DNA of 64,000 nt, taken from contig NZ_QFRX01000001.1 of assembly GCF_003143935.1 (NCBI RefSeq), positions 5,331,383 through 5,395,382 on the forward strand, given 5' to 3'. This stretch comes from Streptomyces sp. Act143 (lineage in GTDB: Bacteria; Actinomycetota; Actinomycetes; Streptomycetales; Streptomycetaceae). The translations under genes and the position numbers were made by a program. The notes below the pieces were generated by a model. That model did no database searches, had not been told where the DNA came from, and saw nothing but the letters and a program-made list of their open reading frames with translations. Positions 7,857 to 16,450 of the stretch are shown here, piece after piece. Within the stretch, counting starts at the first letter, position 1; the number at the start of each line of letters is the position of its first letter.

Positions 7857-8426
7857 TCAGTGCATGTGCGCCGCATCGAGCAGGGCGGCCACGGTGGGGG
7901 CGACGAGCCCGCCCTGCGTGTCGGCCTTGATCCCCGCGCGGGCGCTCGCGCCGTCGAAGACCAGGATGAGCTGTCGGGCCAGCAGGCCCGGGTCGCTCGC
8001 CCCGCCCTGTTCCGCCTCGGCGCGGAAGAAGGCCGTCAGGTTCTCCTTGACCCGACGGGCCACCTGGCTCGCGGGGTGGCTCGGGTCCTTGAGCTCGATC
8101 TGCACGACGAGGTACCGGCAGCCCTGGAAGTCGGGTGCGCCCGCCTGCGCCTCCGCCTGTTCGAAGACGTGCAGGATCCGCTCGCGGGGTGGACGGTTGT
8201 CGTCCGCCGTGGGAAGGAGTGCCGTCACGTAGGCGGAGGCGCGTTCCTCCAGGCTCGCCGCCAGCAGTTCGTCCTTGCTCTCGAACAGCTTGTACATGGA
8301 GCGCTTGGACACTCCCGCCGCCTTGCAGAGCGCGTCCACGCCGATGTGGACGCCGTCCTGATAGGTGAGCGTGGCCGCCGCCTCCAGCAGTCGCTCTCGG
8401 GAGCTTGGCATTGCTTCGGTGGTCAT
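7857..8426 (-). CDS. TetR family transcriptional regulator (paralogue of the 5611-6180 gene)
   Basis: 189 residues, co-linear with the regulator at 5611-6180, including the recognition region AGVSKRSMYKLFESKDELLAASL. One operator copy lies 33 bp upstream of the ATG (8459-8472), the same distance as in the paralogue (33 bp), indicating that gene and promoter were duplicated together. Because both repressors have almost the same helix-turn-helix, cross-regulation is likely. No clear ribosome site; GTTAACCTC before the start is conserved with the paralogue. Effector unknown. Confidence 0.87.
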   Translation of the reverse strand: MTTEAMPSSRERLLEAAATLTYQDGVHIGVDALCKAAGVSKRSMYKLFESKDELLAASLEERASAYVTALLPTADDNRPPRERILHVFEQAEAQAGAPDFQGCRYLVVQIELKDPSHPASQVARRVKENLTAFFRAEAEQGGASDPGLLARQLILVFDGASARAGIKADTQGGLVAPTVAALLDAAHMH

Positions 8427-8458
8427 ATGGCGAGGTTAACTCGATTCCGATGCATTGG

Positions 8459-8472
8459 AAACCGATCGGTTT
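8459..8472. promoter_or_regulatory. Single TetR-type operator
   Basis: One perfect AAACCGATCGGTTT upstream of the TetR gene at 7857-8426. Confidence 0.75.
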
Positions 8473-8516
8473 ACGATGGGTGTCGCGAGGAAGCGGGAGA
8501 AGCCGGGCGGCGCCTT

Positions 8517-8550
8517 GATGGGGGTGCGTCCGGACGTCGGCACCCCCATC
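8517..8550 (-). terminator. Hairpin terminator of the MFS gene
   Basis: GATGGGGGTGC (8517-8527) pairs with GCACCCCCATC (8540-8550), 11 bp with a 12-nt loop, 13 bp beyond the stop of the exporter gene on the minus strand. Confidence 0.65.
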
Positions 8551-8562
8551 GTGGTCCCCGGC

Positions 8563-10062
8563 TCAGTGAGCGAGCACAGGCTCGCCCTCCGACGGCGCCA
8601 GAGCCGAGTTCGGCATCAGAAACGCTGTGAGCACCGCACCGACCACGAAGATCCCGGCGCCCCACGCCAGGGTCGCCGTGTAGCCCTCGACCCCGGCCTG
8701 CGCTGCCGTCAACGCGCTCGGCTTGTGCGAGGACAGATAGTCGGTCGCGGCCGACGAGGCGACGGTGGTCAGCAGCGCCGTGCTGATCGAACCGCCCACC
8801 TGCTGGCTCGTGTTGATCAGCGCCGAGGCAACACCCGCGTCCTCGTGGTGGACGCCGGAGGTCGCACCCTGGAACGAGGTGGTCATCACCGCACCGATCC
8901 CGAGGCCCAGCAGGATCATGCCCGGCATGATGTTGACGACGTAGGCGCTGTCCAGCGTCAGCCGGGTCAGCAGGGCCATGCCGGACGCGGAGACCAGGAA
9001 GCCGGCGACTACCACGACCTTCGGGCCGACCCTGGGCAGCAGCAGCGAGGGCACCGTGGTCGACGAGGCGACGATGCCGCCGACCATCGGCAGGAAGGAC
9101 AGCCCGGCCTCGATCGGCGAGTAACCGATGCTGGCCTCCAGGTAATAGGTCAGGAACAGGAAGATCGAGAACATCCCCATCCCCAGCACGAACACGGCCA
9201 GGAACGAACCACCCCGGGTCCGGTCCAGCACGACCCGCAGCGGCAGCAGCGGATGCGCGACCCGGAGCTCCAGCCAGGCGAACACCGCGAGCAGCACCAC
9301 ACCGCTGATCATGGAGCCGAGCGCGACCGGGTCGGTCCAGCTGGTGGATTCGACGTGCGCGAAGCCGTAGACGATGCCGAACAGCGCGGCGCTCACCACC
9401 ACGGTGCCGGGAATGTCGATCTTGGGGCGCTCGGAGTGCGCGGGCTTGGCCAGCAACAGCAACGCACCGACCAGCGCGACGCCCGCGAAGACGACGTTCA
9501 CGTACATCACCCAACGCCACGACGCCCATTCGGTCAGCATGCCGCCGAGCAGCAGTCCGACCGCGGCGCCCGCCCCGGACAGCGCGCTGAAGATGCCGAA
9601 GGCCTTCGGCCTTTCCGCCGGGTCCGTGAAGGTCACGCTCAGCAGGGAGAGGGCCGCGGGCGCGAGCAGCGCGGCGAACAGACCCTGCGCCACGCGGGCC
9701 GCGACGAGTATCTCGAAGCTGCCGGCCGCGCCGCCGACCACGGAGGCGGCCGCGAAACCGATCAGACCGGTCACGAAGGTCGTACGGCGGCCGAACAGGT
9801 CACCGAGCCGGCCCCCGAGGAGCAGCAGGCTGCCGAACGCCAGGGCGTACCCCGTGATCACCCACTGCCGGCTGCCGTCACTGAAACCGAGGTCGTGCTG
9901 CGCTTCAGGCAGCGCGATGTTCACGACGGTCGCATCGAGCGTGACCATCAGCTGCGCCACGCCCAGCACGACGAGCACCCACCAGCGCACGGCATGTGAG
10001 CCGCGGCGGCCCGATTCTGTTGTGCCGGAGGTGGGTGCTCCGCGGTCGAAGGTCGTAGTCAT
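8563..10062 (-). CDS. MFS drug exporter, DHA2 (14-TM) type
   Basis: 499 residues with alternating hydrophobic segments consistent with 14 membrane helices. DHA2 signatures are present: LDATVVNIALPEAQ in helix 1, the loop motif GGRLGDLFGRR, and helix 5 GAAVGLLLGGML. It should use proton-motive force to export a drug-like compound from the cytoplasm. ATG at 10062 follows AAGGGAAG. A double operator lies 42-79 bp upstream, so export is induced together with the dehydrogenases and hydrolase when the TetR proteins release. The compound exported is unknown. Confidence 0.9.
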   Translation of the reverse strand: MTTTFDRGAPTSGTTESGRRGSHAVRWWVLVVLGVAQLMVTLDATVVNIALPEAQHDLGFSDGSRQWVITGYALAFGSLLLLGGRLGDLFGRRTTFVTGLIGFAAASVVGGAAGSFEILVAARVAQGLFAALLAPAALSLLSVTFTDPAERPKAFGIFSALSGAGAAVGLLLGGMLTEWASWRWVMYVNVVFAGVALVGALLLLAKPAHSERPKIDIPGTVVVSAALFGIVYGFAHVESTSWTDPVALGSMISGVVLLAVFAWLELRVAHPLLPLRVVLDRTRGGSFLAVFVLGMGMFSIFLFLTYYLEASIGYSPIEAGLSFLPMVGGIVASSTTVPSLLLPRVGPKVVVVAGFLVSASGMALLTRLTLDSAYVVNIMPGMILLGLGIGAVMTTSFQGATSGVHHEDAGVASALINTSQQVGGSISTALLTTVASSAATDYLSSHKPSALTAAQAGVEGYTATLAWGAGIFVVGAVLTAFLMPNSALAPSEGEPVLAH

Positions 10063-10103
10063 GTCTTCCCTTTGCTGCTGGTCGAGAGCAGGGCACCGGT
10101 CGG

Positions 10104-10141
10104 AAACCGATCTGTTTCCACCTAGGGAAACAGATCGGTTT
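10104..10141. promoter_or_regulatory. Paired TetR-type operators (variant)
   Basis: AAACCGATCTGTTT (10104-10117) and AAACAGATCGGTTT (10128-10141), 24 bp centre to centre. Each has one changed half, and together they are mirror images, so the whole region is one long dyad upstream of the MFS gene. The 240 bp to the right (10142-10383) hold no gene. Confidence 0.8.
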
Positions 10142-10383
10142 CCTGTGTGCAAGTGAACGGGTTGCTTCTGGCCTGGGTGTGGCCCGTCAGGGTCGGGAGT
10201 CCGTGCAGGTCGACGCCGCCTCGACAAGTCATTGGCTGCTCCGCGTCGCGACACGGCTGATCGGTCGCCGGGATGGCCGACGCCTATCGGGCCGGGCAGG
10301 CAGGCGGAGAGTTCGCCATCCCCGGGATCCGCGGGTACGCAACGCCCCGATGGAAGCCGGTAGCCTGTCGGGCTTGCGCTCGG

Positions 10384-10421
10384 AAACCGATCGGTTTACT
10401 TTGGTGGAAACCGATCGGTTT
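10384..10421. promoter_or_regulatory. Paired TetR-type operators
   Basis: Two perfect AAACCGATCGGTTT copies at 10384-10397 and 10408-10421, 24 bp centre to centre, 63 bp upstream of the alpha/beta hydrolase gene. Confidence 0.8.
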
Positions 10422-10484
10422 CTCATTCTCCGGTGAGAGTCCTGACCGTTTTGATGATCCGCTCACACCAAAGGAGTCGGCGAG

Positions 10485-11354
10485 ATGCCCAGCCAAGAGT
10501 CACGTCCCACGATTCACATCCCGGGGACCACCAGCCACACGATCCCCCCTCGCGGCGGCCGGGAAGGAGAACTGCGCTACCTCAAGGCGGGCACCGGTGC
10601 CCCCCTGGTCCTGCTGCACACCGTGCGCACGCAGGCCGAGCACTTCCGCCACCTCATCCCGCTGATCGCGGACCACTACACCGTGTACGCCCTCGACCTG
10701 CCGGGGATGGGCTACTCCGAGATCGTGCCGAGGGCGTCGTACGACGAACCCGCGATGCGCGCGGGCGTCGAGCGGCTGCTGACCGAACTCGACCTGAACG
10801 ACGTGACGTTGGTCGGGGAGTCCATGGGTGCGGTGCTCGCCCTGACAGCCGCGGCCGATCTCCCGGAGCGGGTACGACGCGTGGTCGCGGTCAACACCTA
10901 CGACTTCCCCGGCGGCATCGCCCGGTCGAGCCTCCTCGCCCGTGTGGTGGTCAGCGGAGTCCTCGCGCCCGGAGTGGGCCCGGTGATCGCGGGGGTGGAG
11001 CCCAGGCCCGCCCTCACCAAGATCCTTCAGGGCGGCCTGGGCGACAAGAGTGCACTGCGGGAGGACTATGTGGACGAACTCCTCCAGGTGGGAAGCCGCC
11101 CCGGCTACTCGACCGTCGCCCGTGCCGTGTATCAGGCCCTGCCCAGCCTCATCGCAGCCCGCTCGCGTTACCCCGAGATCAAGGCTCCCATCCACCTCGT
11201 CTACGGGGAGAAGGACTGGTCCCGCCCCTCGGACCGGGAAGCCAACCGCCGACTGTTGCCGGCCGCCGAGTTCACACAGGTATCGAAGGCCGGGCACTTC
11301 ATCGCCTTGGAGCGGCCCGACGTGCTGGCCGACCTGCTGAACGCAGCGGCCTGA
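10485..11354 (+). CDS. Alpha/beta hydrolase
   Basis: 289 residues, alpha/beta hydrolase fold: the nucleophile elbow GESMGA is at about residues 108-113 (Ser catalytic). The acid is probably the Asp in YGEKDWSRPSD, and the histidine is in AGHFIALERP near the C-terminus. No signal peptide, so cytoplasmic. Substrate unknown (ester, epoxide or C-C bond are all possible for the family). ATG follows AAGGAG with 8-nt spacing. It is the last member of the palindrome-controlled locus. Confidence 0.88.
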   Translation: MPSQESRPTIHIPGTTSHTIPPRGGREGELRYLKAGTGAPLVLLHTVRTQAEHFRHLIPLIADHYTVYALDLPGMGYSEIVPRASYDEPAMRAGVERLLTELDLNDVTLVGESMGAVLALTAAADLPERVRRVVAVNTYDFPGGIARSSLLARVVVSGVLAPGVGPVIAGVEPRPALTKILQGGLGDKSALREDYVDELLQVGSRPGYSTVARAVYQALPSLIAARSRYPEIKAPIHLVYGEKDWSRPSDREANRRLLPAAEFTQVSKAGHFIALERPDVLADLLNAAA

Positions 11355-11381
11355 TCACCACCGCGGCCCGATAAGCGGCGC

Positions 11382-11552
11382 ATGACGGAAACTCAGGTCG
11401 AGTTCGACGTTCCGCCGGAGATGCGTGACGGCACCGTGCTGCGCGCCGATGTCTATCGGCCGGGCGGCATCGGGCCATGGCCGGTTCTGCTGAGCCGACT
11501 GCCCTCGGGAAGCGTGGGTATCTGCTCGGCGGGAAGACGGGACGCACCATGA
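11382..11552 (+). pseudogene. Truncated CocE/NonD-type hydrolase
   Basis: A 56-codon frame whose first 40 residues match the N-terminus of X-Pro dipeptidyl-peptidase (S15)/CocE hydrolases (TETQVEFDVPPEMRDGTVLRA, then GPWPVLLSRLP). After the SRLP motif the frame changes to unrelated sequence and stops at 11550-11552. The remaining ~500 residues of the family are absent, so this is a deletion remnant and marks the edge of a rearranged region. Confidence 0.6.
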
Positions 11553-11572
11553 TCGCTGGTAGGTACGCGGGG

Positions 11573-11923
11573 CTAGAACAGGGCGATCTCGATCGCCAGG
11601 GCGCCGAGGGCTTCCTTCTCGGGTGGGTAGATGGCGCGGATGTTGGCCAGTTGCTCGTCGCGTGTGGCCGTCGGGTTGACGTCGGCCGGTCCCTCGCCGT
11701 CGAGCAGGGCCTCGAAGCCGGCGTACTCAGTGACCCTGATGACCCTGACTTCGCAGGTCTCGTCGCTGCCCTTGATGCGGAAACGGATCGTGTCGCCGGC
11801 GGCGAGGTCGGCGAGGTGCGGGTACTTCACGCGCACCTCGATGGTCTTGGTGCCCGCGGCGACGAGGTCGAAGTACTGGCGGTAGAGGTTGAGTTCGCGG
11901 ACGCGGGCGGTGGTGTCGGTCAT
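11573..11923 (-). CDS. ASCH domain protein
   Basis: 116 residues forming one ASCH (PUA-like) domain: NLYRQYFDLVAAGTKTIEVR is the conserved opening, and GDTIRFRIKGSDETCEVRV the core strands. ASCH domains bind RNA or modified nucleosides, and one subgroup hydrolyses N4-acetylcytidine. The start overlaps the stop of the aminoacyl-tRNA-synthetase-like gene by 4 nt (ATGA), so the two are coupled. The pairing of a possible RNA-binding domain with a synthetase-like protein suggests a shared RNA or nucleotide substrate, but this is inference. Confidence 0.8.
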   Translation of the reverse strand: MTDTTARVRELNLYRQYFDLVAAGTKTIEVRVKYPHLADLAAGDTIRFRIKGSDETCEVRVIRVTEYAGFEALLDGEGPADVNPTATRDEQLANIRAIYPPEKEALGALAIEIALF

Positions 11924-13035
11924 GGGGCGGGAACGCTCCTGGGGGTTGGTGCGGTCATCATGCGGCCGATCTCGGCTGCGGAGTACGAGCGGAAGAAGTG
12001 GCGAGGGTCGGACAGCATCGTCTCGGTCAGGGCCAGCAGTTGGTCGGCGTACTCGGTGACGCTGCCGGGCCACTGCCGGGTGTCGAGCATCCAGTCCGCC
12101 GCGCCGGTCGGCAAGGTGGCGTGTCCTTCGCGGATCAGGGACTTGGAGAGTTTGGCGCCGGTGTCGGTGACGACCTGGGGGCAGAACAGGCGGGCGGGGA
12201 GCTGGGCGCGGGTGAGGCCGACGGCTTGGAGGGCTTCGTCGATGAGGAGGGAACCGAAGATCCAGTCGCCGCCCTTGACCATGACGTGCAAGGTGCCGCC
12301 CTCGGTCGGGTTGGTCAGAGCGAGTTCCTTGACCAGATTGCGGTACAGGGTGGCCAGGTCGAGATAAGCGCCGGATGTGGGTGTGATGGCGGCCTGGTAC
12401 GGGCCGTGGTGCAGGCAGACCGCGGCGACGGTGGCGCTGTCGCGTTCGGTGAGGTGTACGCGCGTGCGCTCGGCGTGTTTCTCGGCCCAGCCGCAGCCGG
12501 GCTGGGGGCAGGGGATGCGGAGGTGTGGGGTGCCGATGGAGGGGGACCAGCGGGCGGCGTCGAGGCGGGGGAGCAGTCGCAGCCAGGTGTGGCGGAAGTG
12601 CTCGGTTGCCTGTTGCTGGGTGTAGGTCTCGATGCGGTAGGGGATGCCCAGGCGTCGGGACAGGGCGGTGAACAGGGGCTGGTAGAGGGCGTCGACGAGG
12701 CCGGTGAGCGCCTGTGCGTCCACGGCCTGGGCGTAGGCGCGCTGGTAGTGGTGGCCGCTGACCGGGTCCGTGGCCAGCTGGTAGGGGGCGTTGTCGAGGG
12801 CGCTGAAGAGGACCTCGGTGCGGATGCCGAAGCGGTCGCACAGGCGGGCGGCCATCGCGAAGGCCAGGGACTGCACGAGGGAGGTGCCGATGTGCGGGGC
12901 GCCGTTGATCTGGGTGCCGACGACGAGCACGATCCGCGCCGGCGGGGTGGCCAGGATGCGCGGGGTCAGGACGTCCTCGGCGCGGAGCAGGGCGTTGGCC
13001 AGGACGGTGTTCGGGGAGACGGGGCGGGTCGTCAC
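11920..13035 (-). CDS. Class I aminoacyl-tRNA-synthetase-like protein
   Basis: 371 residues. The class I signatures are both present: a HIGH-type motif (GAPHIGTS, about residues 45-52) and a KMSKS-type motif (GAKLSKS, about 300-306). Between them lies a Cys-rich insert (IPCPQPGCGW, then VCLHHG) that may bind zinc. It is shorter than full synthetases (class I LysRS ~500+) and shows no clear anticodon-binding domain after the KLSKS loop. It could aminoacylate a non-tRNA substrate, modify a tRNA, or be a catalytic duplicate. The start is GTG or ATG near 13035; it is coupled to the ASCH gene. Confidence 0.7.
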   Translation of the reverse strand: MTTRPVSPNTVLANALLRAEDVLTPRILATPPARIVLVVGTQINGAPHIGTSLVQSLAFAMAARLCDRFGIRTEVLFSALDNAPYQLATDPVSGHHYQRAYAQAVDAQALTGLVDALYQPLFTALSRRLGIPYRIETYTQQQATEHFRHTWLRLLPRLDAARWSPSIGTPHLRIPCPQPGCGWAEKHAERTRVHLTERDSATVAAVCLHHGPYQAAITPTSGAYLDLATLYRNLVKELALTNPTEGGTLHVMVKGGDWIFGSLLIDEALQAVGLTRAQLPARLFCPQVVTDTGAKLSKSLIREGHATLPTGAADWMLDTRQWPGSVTEYADQLLALTETMLSDPRHFFRSYSAAEIGRMMTAPTPRSVPAP

Positions 13036-13080
13036 GGATGTCCCCTTGCGGTCGAGTCGGAACGGGGGCGTGGTCGCGTC

Positions 13081-13485
13081 CTATTGGGCGTCGGCCACGT
13101 ACGGGTGTTGGAGGGCGGCGCGCAGGAGGTCCGGGTCGGTGAGGGTGTCGTCGTCCGGCAACTCGCACCAGCCGCCGAACCAGTCGTCCATCAGCTCCAG
13201 TCCGGGTGCCACGAGCCATGAGTTGGTGGAGAGGTGCCGGACCGGAAGGTCGCCCCAGTCGCTGTCGGCGGTGCCGGTCCGGATCACGTAGTAGAGGCGT
13301 TCGTGGGGGCCGTCGTAGAGCACCGGGCCGATGGGGGCGCCGATGGCGCGCAGGTGGGCCAGGGCCAGGAGACCGACCTCCGCGGACGTTCGTACGAGAT
13401 CCCATTCGTCGCCGACTTGCAGCATGCGCAGTCCGGGAACGTCGCCGACCATCGGGGCCCGGCGCAGCGCCGTACGTACAGACAT
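13081..13485 (-). CDS. Conserved hypothetical protein
   Basis: 134 residues without a recognised catalytic domain. Notable are the blocks PGLRMLQVGDEWDLVR, GPVLYDGPHERLYYVIRTGT and DDWFGGWCELPDDDTL. Cytoplasmic, no signal peptide. The start overlaps the stop of the upstream gene by one base (TGATG), and GGGGAGG lies 8-14 nt ahead of it. It sits in the same minus-strand operon as the synthetase-like and ASCH genes. I recognise the family only as recurring in Streptomyces next to helix-turn-helix regulators. Confidence 0.65.
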   Translation of the reverse strand: MSVRTALRRAPMVGDVPGLRMLQVGDEWDLVRTSAEVGLLALAHLRAIGAPIGPVLYDGPHERLYYVIRTGTADSDWGDLPVRHLSTNSWLVAPGLELMDDWFGGWCELPDDDTLTDPDLLRAALQHPYVADAQ

Positions 13486-13889
13486 CAGGTGCCTCCCCGC
13501 TGCTGGAGGCGGACGAGGCGCTTGCTGCCCGCTTGCGGTCTCGCGGAACGAACCACGATCAGACGGACGCCGGTTGCCGCTATCTGCCCCTTGCGTTCGG
13601 CGGCGACGGGCCTGGGGCCGAGGTGACCGAGCGCGGGGACCAGGACGCCGTAGGCGTCGGGTAGTTCGAGGGCGTCGAGCAGACCGATGTAGGCGGAGGC
13701 ACGGATGGCGACGGCCGGCTCGCGGTCGGTGAACACGCCGCACAGCGTCAGTTCGTGGCTACGACAGTACTCGGTGAGGCAGCCGGCGAGCGCAGTGTGG
13801 CGGGCCGCGCTGCCGGTGATGTGGCGCAGGTAGCCGAAGACGCGCGGGCCGGTGATGGAGCGGAGCTCGGTGATGGGTTCGTCGTCCAT
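13485..13889 (-). CDS. Hypothetical protein, weakly resolvase-like
   Basis: 134 residues. The pattern RVFGYLRHITG, a small helix with SHELTLCGVFTDRE, then GVLVPALGHLG faintly resembles the N-terminal fold of serine recombinases, but the catalytic serine motif (Y.R.S) is not clear and no DNA-binding tail exists. It is the first gene of the minus-strand operon, divergent from the TPR regulator gene at 14010, and shares a 120-bp promoter region with it. No good ribosome site, so the start at 13889 is tentative. Confidence 0.5.
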   Translation of the reverse strand: MDDEPITELRSITGPRVFGYLRHITGSAARHTALAGCLTEYCRSHELTLCGVFTDREPAVAIRASAYIGLLDALELPDAYGVLVPALGHLGPRPVAAERKGQIAATGVRLIVVRSARPQAGSKRLVRLQQRGGT

Positions 13890-14009
13890 GACCAAGAGCG
13901 TCGTCCGTTGCGAACGGCCTTGAAATGACCTGCTGTTGTACTTCCGTTGCACTTCCCGTCCCACATGGTCACCGAGAGTGCTTCCATACGTGTCGGAGGG
14001 AGGTAATCC

Positions 14010-15053
14010 GTGGTCAGCGTGCAGCAGTGGAGTGGCCGCGAGGCCAGCGCCCTGCGTGCCGCTCTGCGCATGAGCACCCGCGCCTTCGCCGACCACCTCG
14101 GCGTGGCCCTGCGCACGGTGGCCAAGTGGGAGAGCCTGGGCGCCGAAACACATCCCCGGCCCGACACGCAGGCCATCCTCGACACCGCGCTTGCCCGCGC
14201 GGACTCCGCGGCCCATGCCCGACTCGAAGAGCTGCTGTTCCCGGAGCGAAAGAGCGTGCGCCCGGCCGACTACGAGACGTGGACCGAGGACATCGAGCGC
14301 GCCGTGGTCTGCGTGAGCCGCCAGAACTTCCCCTTCGCGTCGGCGCTGCTGAATCGTTGGCTGGGCCGCCACGACCCGCATGATCTCGACGACAAGGGCC
14401 TTTACTTGTACGGGCGTTCACTGGTGTTGCTCGGGGACGTGCAGCGGGACCAGGGAGCGATTCTCGGTCCGCTCTCTGCGCGCCAGTCCTATCTGACCGC
14501 CCGCGGCATGTTCTGTGAACTCGACATCCCGCGTCGGGCCGCCCAGATCGAGCTGTCCCTGGCCGTGGTGCAGGAGATGTCCGGCCAGCTGGAAGCCTCC
14601 GCCCGCCACTACGAGCAGCTTGCCCGGGACGAGCGACTGAGCCGGCGCGACCGGGCGCGTGCCCGGCTGTGGGTGGGTACGGCGCTGAGCAAGGAGGGTG
14701 ACAACGAGTACGCCACCGAGGTCATGGCGGCCGCCACCTGCGAGTTCGAGGCTCTCGGTGAGCCGGAGGACTGGTCCGTGGCGAACCAGAAGCTGGCCCT
14801 GGCCCACCGCGGTGCCGGTCACCTGGACCAGGCTCTGCACTACATCGACATCGCCCGCACCACCGGCACGGTTGACTCCCCGATGCAGCGCGTGCGATTG
14901 GACACCGCTTACGGGCACATCCTTCTGTCGGATGCGGCGACCCGCAATGATGGGCTGTCCGTCCTCGACCAGGCGGCGCAGGTGGCCCAGCAGTTCGGGC
15001 TGAGCCACCAGCTGCGCAGCATCGAGGGCATCCGACAGGGCCAGCAAGGATGA
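14010..15053 (+). CDS. XRE-type regulator with TPR region
   Basis: 347 residues. The N-terminal helix-turn-helix (LRAALRMSTRAFADHLGVALRTVAKWE, about residues 14-40) is followed from about 80 by helical pairs typical of tetratricopeptide repeats (for example AEYATEV-like and GHLDQALHYIDIA blocks). Such HTH-TPR proteins often bind peptides or partner proteins. GTG start with GAGGGAGG upstream. Its stop overlaps the start of the YdcF gene by 4 nt, and a WbqC gene follows, so it heads an operon and may control the divergent synthetase/ASCH operon. Confidence 0.75.
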   Translation: MVSVQQWSGREASALRAALRMSTRAFADHLGVALRTVAKWESLGAETHPRPDTQAILDTALARADSAAHARLEELLFPERKSVRPADYETWTEDIERAVVCVSRQNFPFASALLNRWLGRHDPHDLDDKGLYLYGRSLVLLGDVQRDQGAILGPLSARQSYLTARGMFCELDIPRRAAQIELSLAVVQEMSGQLEASARHYEQLARDERLSRRDRARARLWVGTALSKEGDNEYATEVMAAATCEFEALGEPEDWSVANQKLALAHRGAGHLDQALHYIDIARTTGTVDSPMQRVRLDTAYGHILLSDAATRNDGLSVLDQAAQVAQQFGLSHQLRSIEGIRQGQQG

Positions 15054-15739
15054 GCCAGGGAGTGCCAGTGCCGCAGCACCAGCAGCGCCAGATCACCGAC
15101 GAGCAGTTCCACGACGCGACGCTGATCTGGAACTACCACCAGATGGGCCACGACCTGCGCCCCTGCTCGGCGGCGATCGGCCTGGGCAGCCACGACCTGG
15201 GCGTCGCAACCACGGCCGCTGACCTCTACCGCGCCGGCCTCTTCCCGGTCGTAGTGTTCAGCGGCGGCAACAGCCCCACCACCCGGGCACGTTTCCCCCG
15301 CGGGGAGGCCGTGCACTACCGGGAACATGCGTTGAGCCTGGGGGTGCCGGACGAGGCGATCCTCGTGGAGCCGAAGTCCGCGAACACCGGCCAGAACATC
15401 ACGTTCTCAAGGGAGTTGTTGGCCGTGGCCGGCGTCGAGGTCGGCTCCCTGCTGCTGATTTCTAAGCCGTACATGGAGCGCCGCTCCTACGCGACTTGCC
15501 GCAAGCTGTGGCCGGAGGCCGAGGTCATCTGTGGCTCCGAGCCACTGGAGTTGGACGACTACATCAAGTCGATCGGCGACGAGAAGCTCGTCGTCGACAT
15601 GCTCGTCGGCGACCTGCAGCGGGTGATCGAGTACCCGAAGCTCGGTTTCGCCGTCGAGCAGGACGTACCGGGGGATGTGCATGACGCTTACGAGCGCCTT
15701 CTGCGGGCCGGCTTCGACAGCCGTCTCATCGGCACCTGA
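15050..15739 (+). CDS. YdcF family (DUF218) protein
   Basis: 229 residues. DUF218 features are visible: AAIGLGSHDLGVAT, VVFSGGNSP (glycine loop), the acidic/basic stretch RGEAVHYREHALSLGVPDEAILVEPKSANTGQN and the LLLISKPYMERR strand. The protein lacks membrane helices. YdcF of E. coli binds S-adenosylmethionine; enzymatic activity of the family is unclear. It overlaps the TPR regulator gene (ATGA) and is followed 16 nt later by the intron-split WbqC gene. Confidence 0.78.
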   Translation: MSQGVPVPQHQQRQITDEQFHDATLIWNYHQMGHDLRPCSAAIGLGSHDLGVATTAADLYRAGLFPVVVFSGGNSPTTRARFPRGEAVHYREHALSLGVPDEAILVEPKSANTGQNITFSRELLAVAGVEVGSLLLISKPYMERRSYATCRKLWPEAEVICGSEPLELDDYIKSIGDEKLVVDMLVGDLQRVIEYPKLGFAVEQDVPGDVHDAYERLLRAGFDSRLIGT

Positions 15740-15755
15740 CCCGCCCCGGGGCGGG

Positions 15756-15780
15756 GTGTGTGCGATCCACCAGCCGAACC
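15756..15780 (+). CDS. WbqC family protein, exon 1 (split by group II intron)
   Basis: 25 nt from a GTG start encoding MCAIHQPN plus one base. Joining C15780 to T18321 restores the motif IHQPNLFPRLSTLAKLYAAD, the invariant N-terminus of WbqC proteins, in one frame with exon 2. This junction independently fixes both intron ends. A longer N-terminus overlapping YdcF is possible but not needed. Confidence 0.8.
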
Positions 15781-16450
15781 GTGCGACACGAGGTCGCACC
15801 AGAGAAGTGAGGACAGCCGCATGAAGTAGGTACTGATCGGCTGAACTTCGGGCCAGTGTCCAAGGCCCGTCCCCGCGCTCACATGCGTCGCTGGTAACGG
15901 CGGGGTGTGAAGCTGAGCGTTCAAGTCCAAGAGCACCTCGGCCATCGAGGAGTCACAGGCGAGGGGAAGGCTGGACGGGTGAACGCAAGTGAACCCTTAT
16001 CGATGCTTCGTGATGGTGAGACCGCTCGATGGCTTGCAAGCGGCGGTCGCAGGGCCCGGTGCTGGAAGGCACCAAGCGACCTCCGGGAAGGTTTGTCCGG
16101 GGGGAGGACACCGCTGGCCCCGGAGTGAAGAGGGCGCCCACCCCGGCCGCGTCTTACTGGTGTGGAACGTGGAAACCCCATCGAGGTCCAATCCATCCGG
16201 GTTGGTAGGCCGACCGCAAGGAGAGCTGAAGTCCTCGGTGGGAGAAGGACGATCCAAGAAGCGAAGGCCGGCAGGCCGAAAGGCCAGAGGAAACCGGGAG
16301 TTGGGGCCTTCACCCGCTCTCGCATAACTCGCCGGATACGGGCTCTGGTGGCCCGGCCCGAAAGGGTGCCCACGTGGATCAGGTGAGCCTTTGAAGTCAC
16401 CACTGCAAGGAAGCCCGAACCGAGGGACAAGTTAGACACCGGAGGCGAAC

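Noticed and set aside
11998..13221. 407-codon plus-strand open frame
   Set aside because: Opposite to the synthetase-like gene whose HIGH and KLSKS motifs show the true strand.
15781..16450. Exon-binding site 1 of the intron
   Set aside because: GGTTGG near 16200 pairs only partly with the end of exon 1; not enough to claim.
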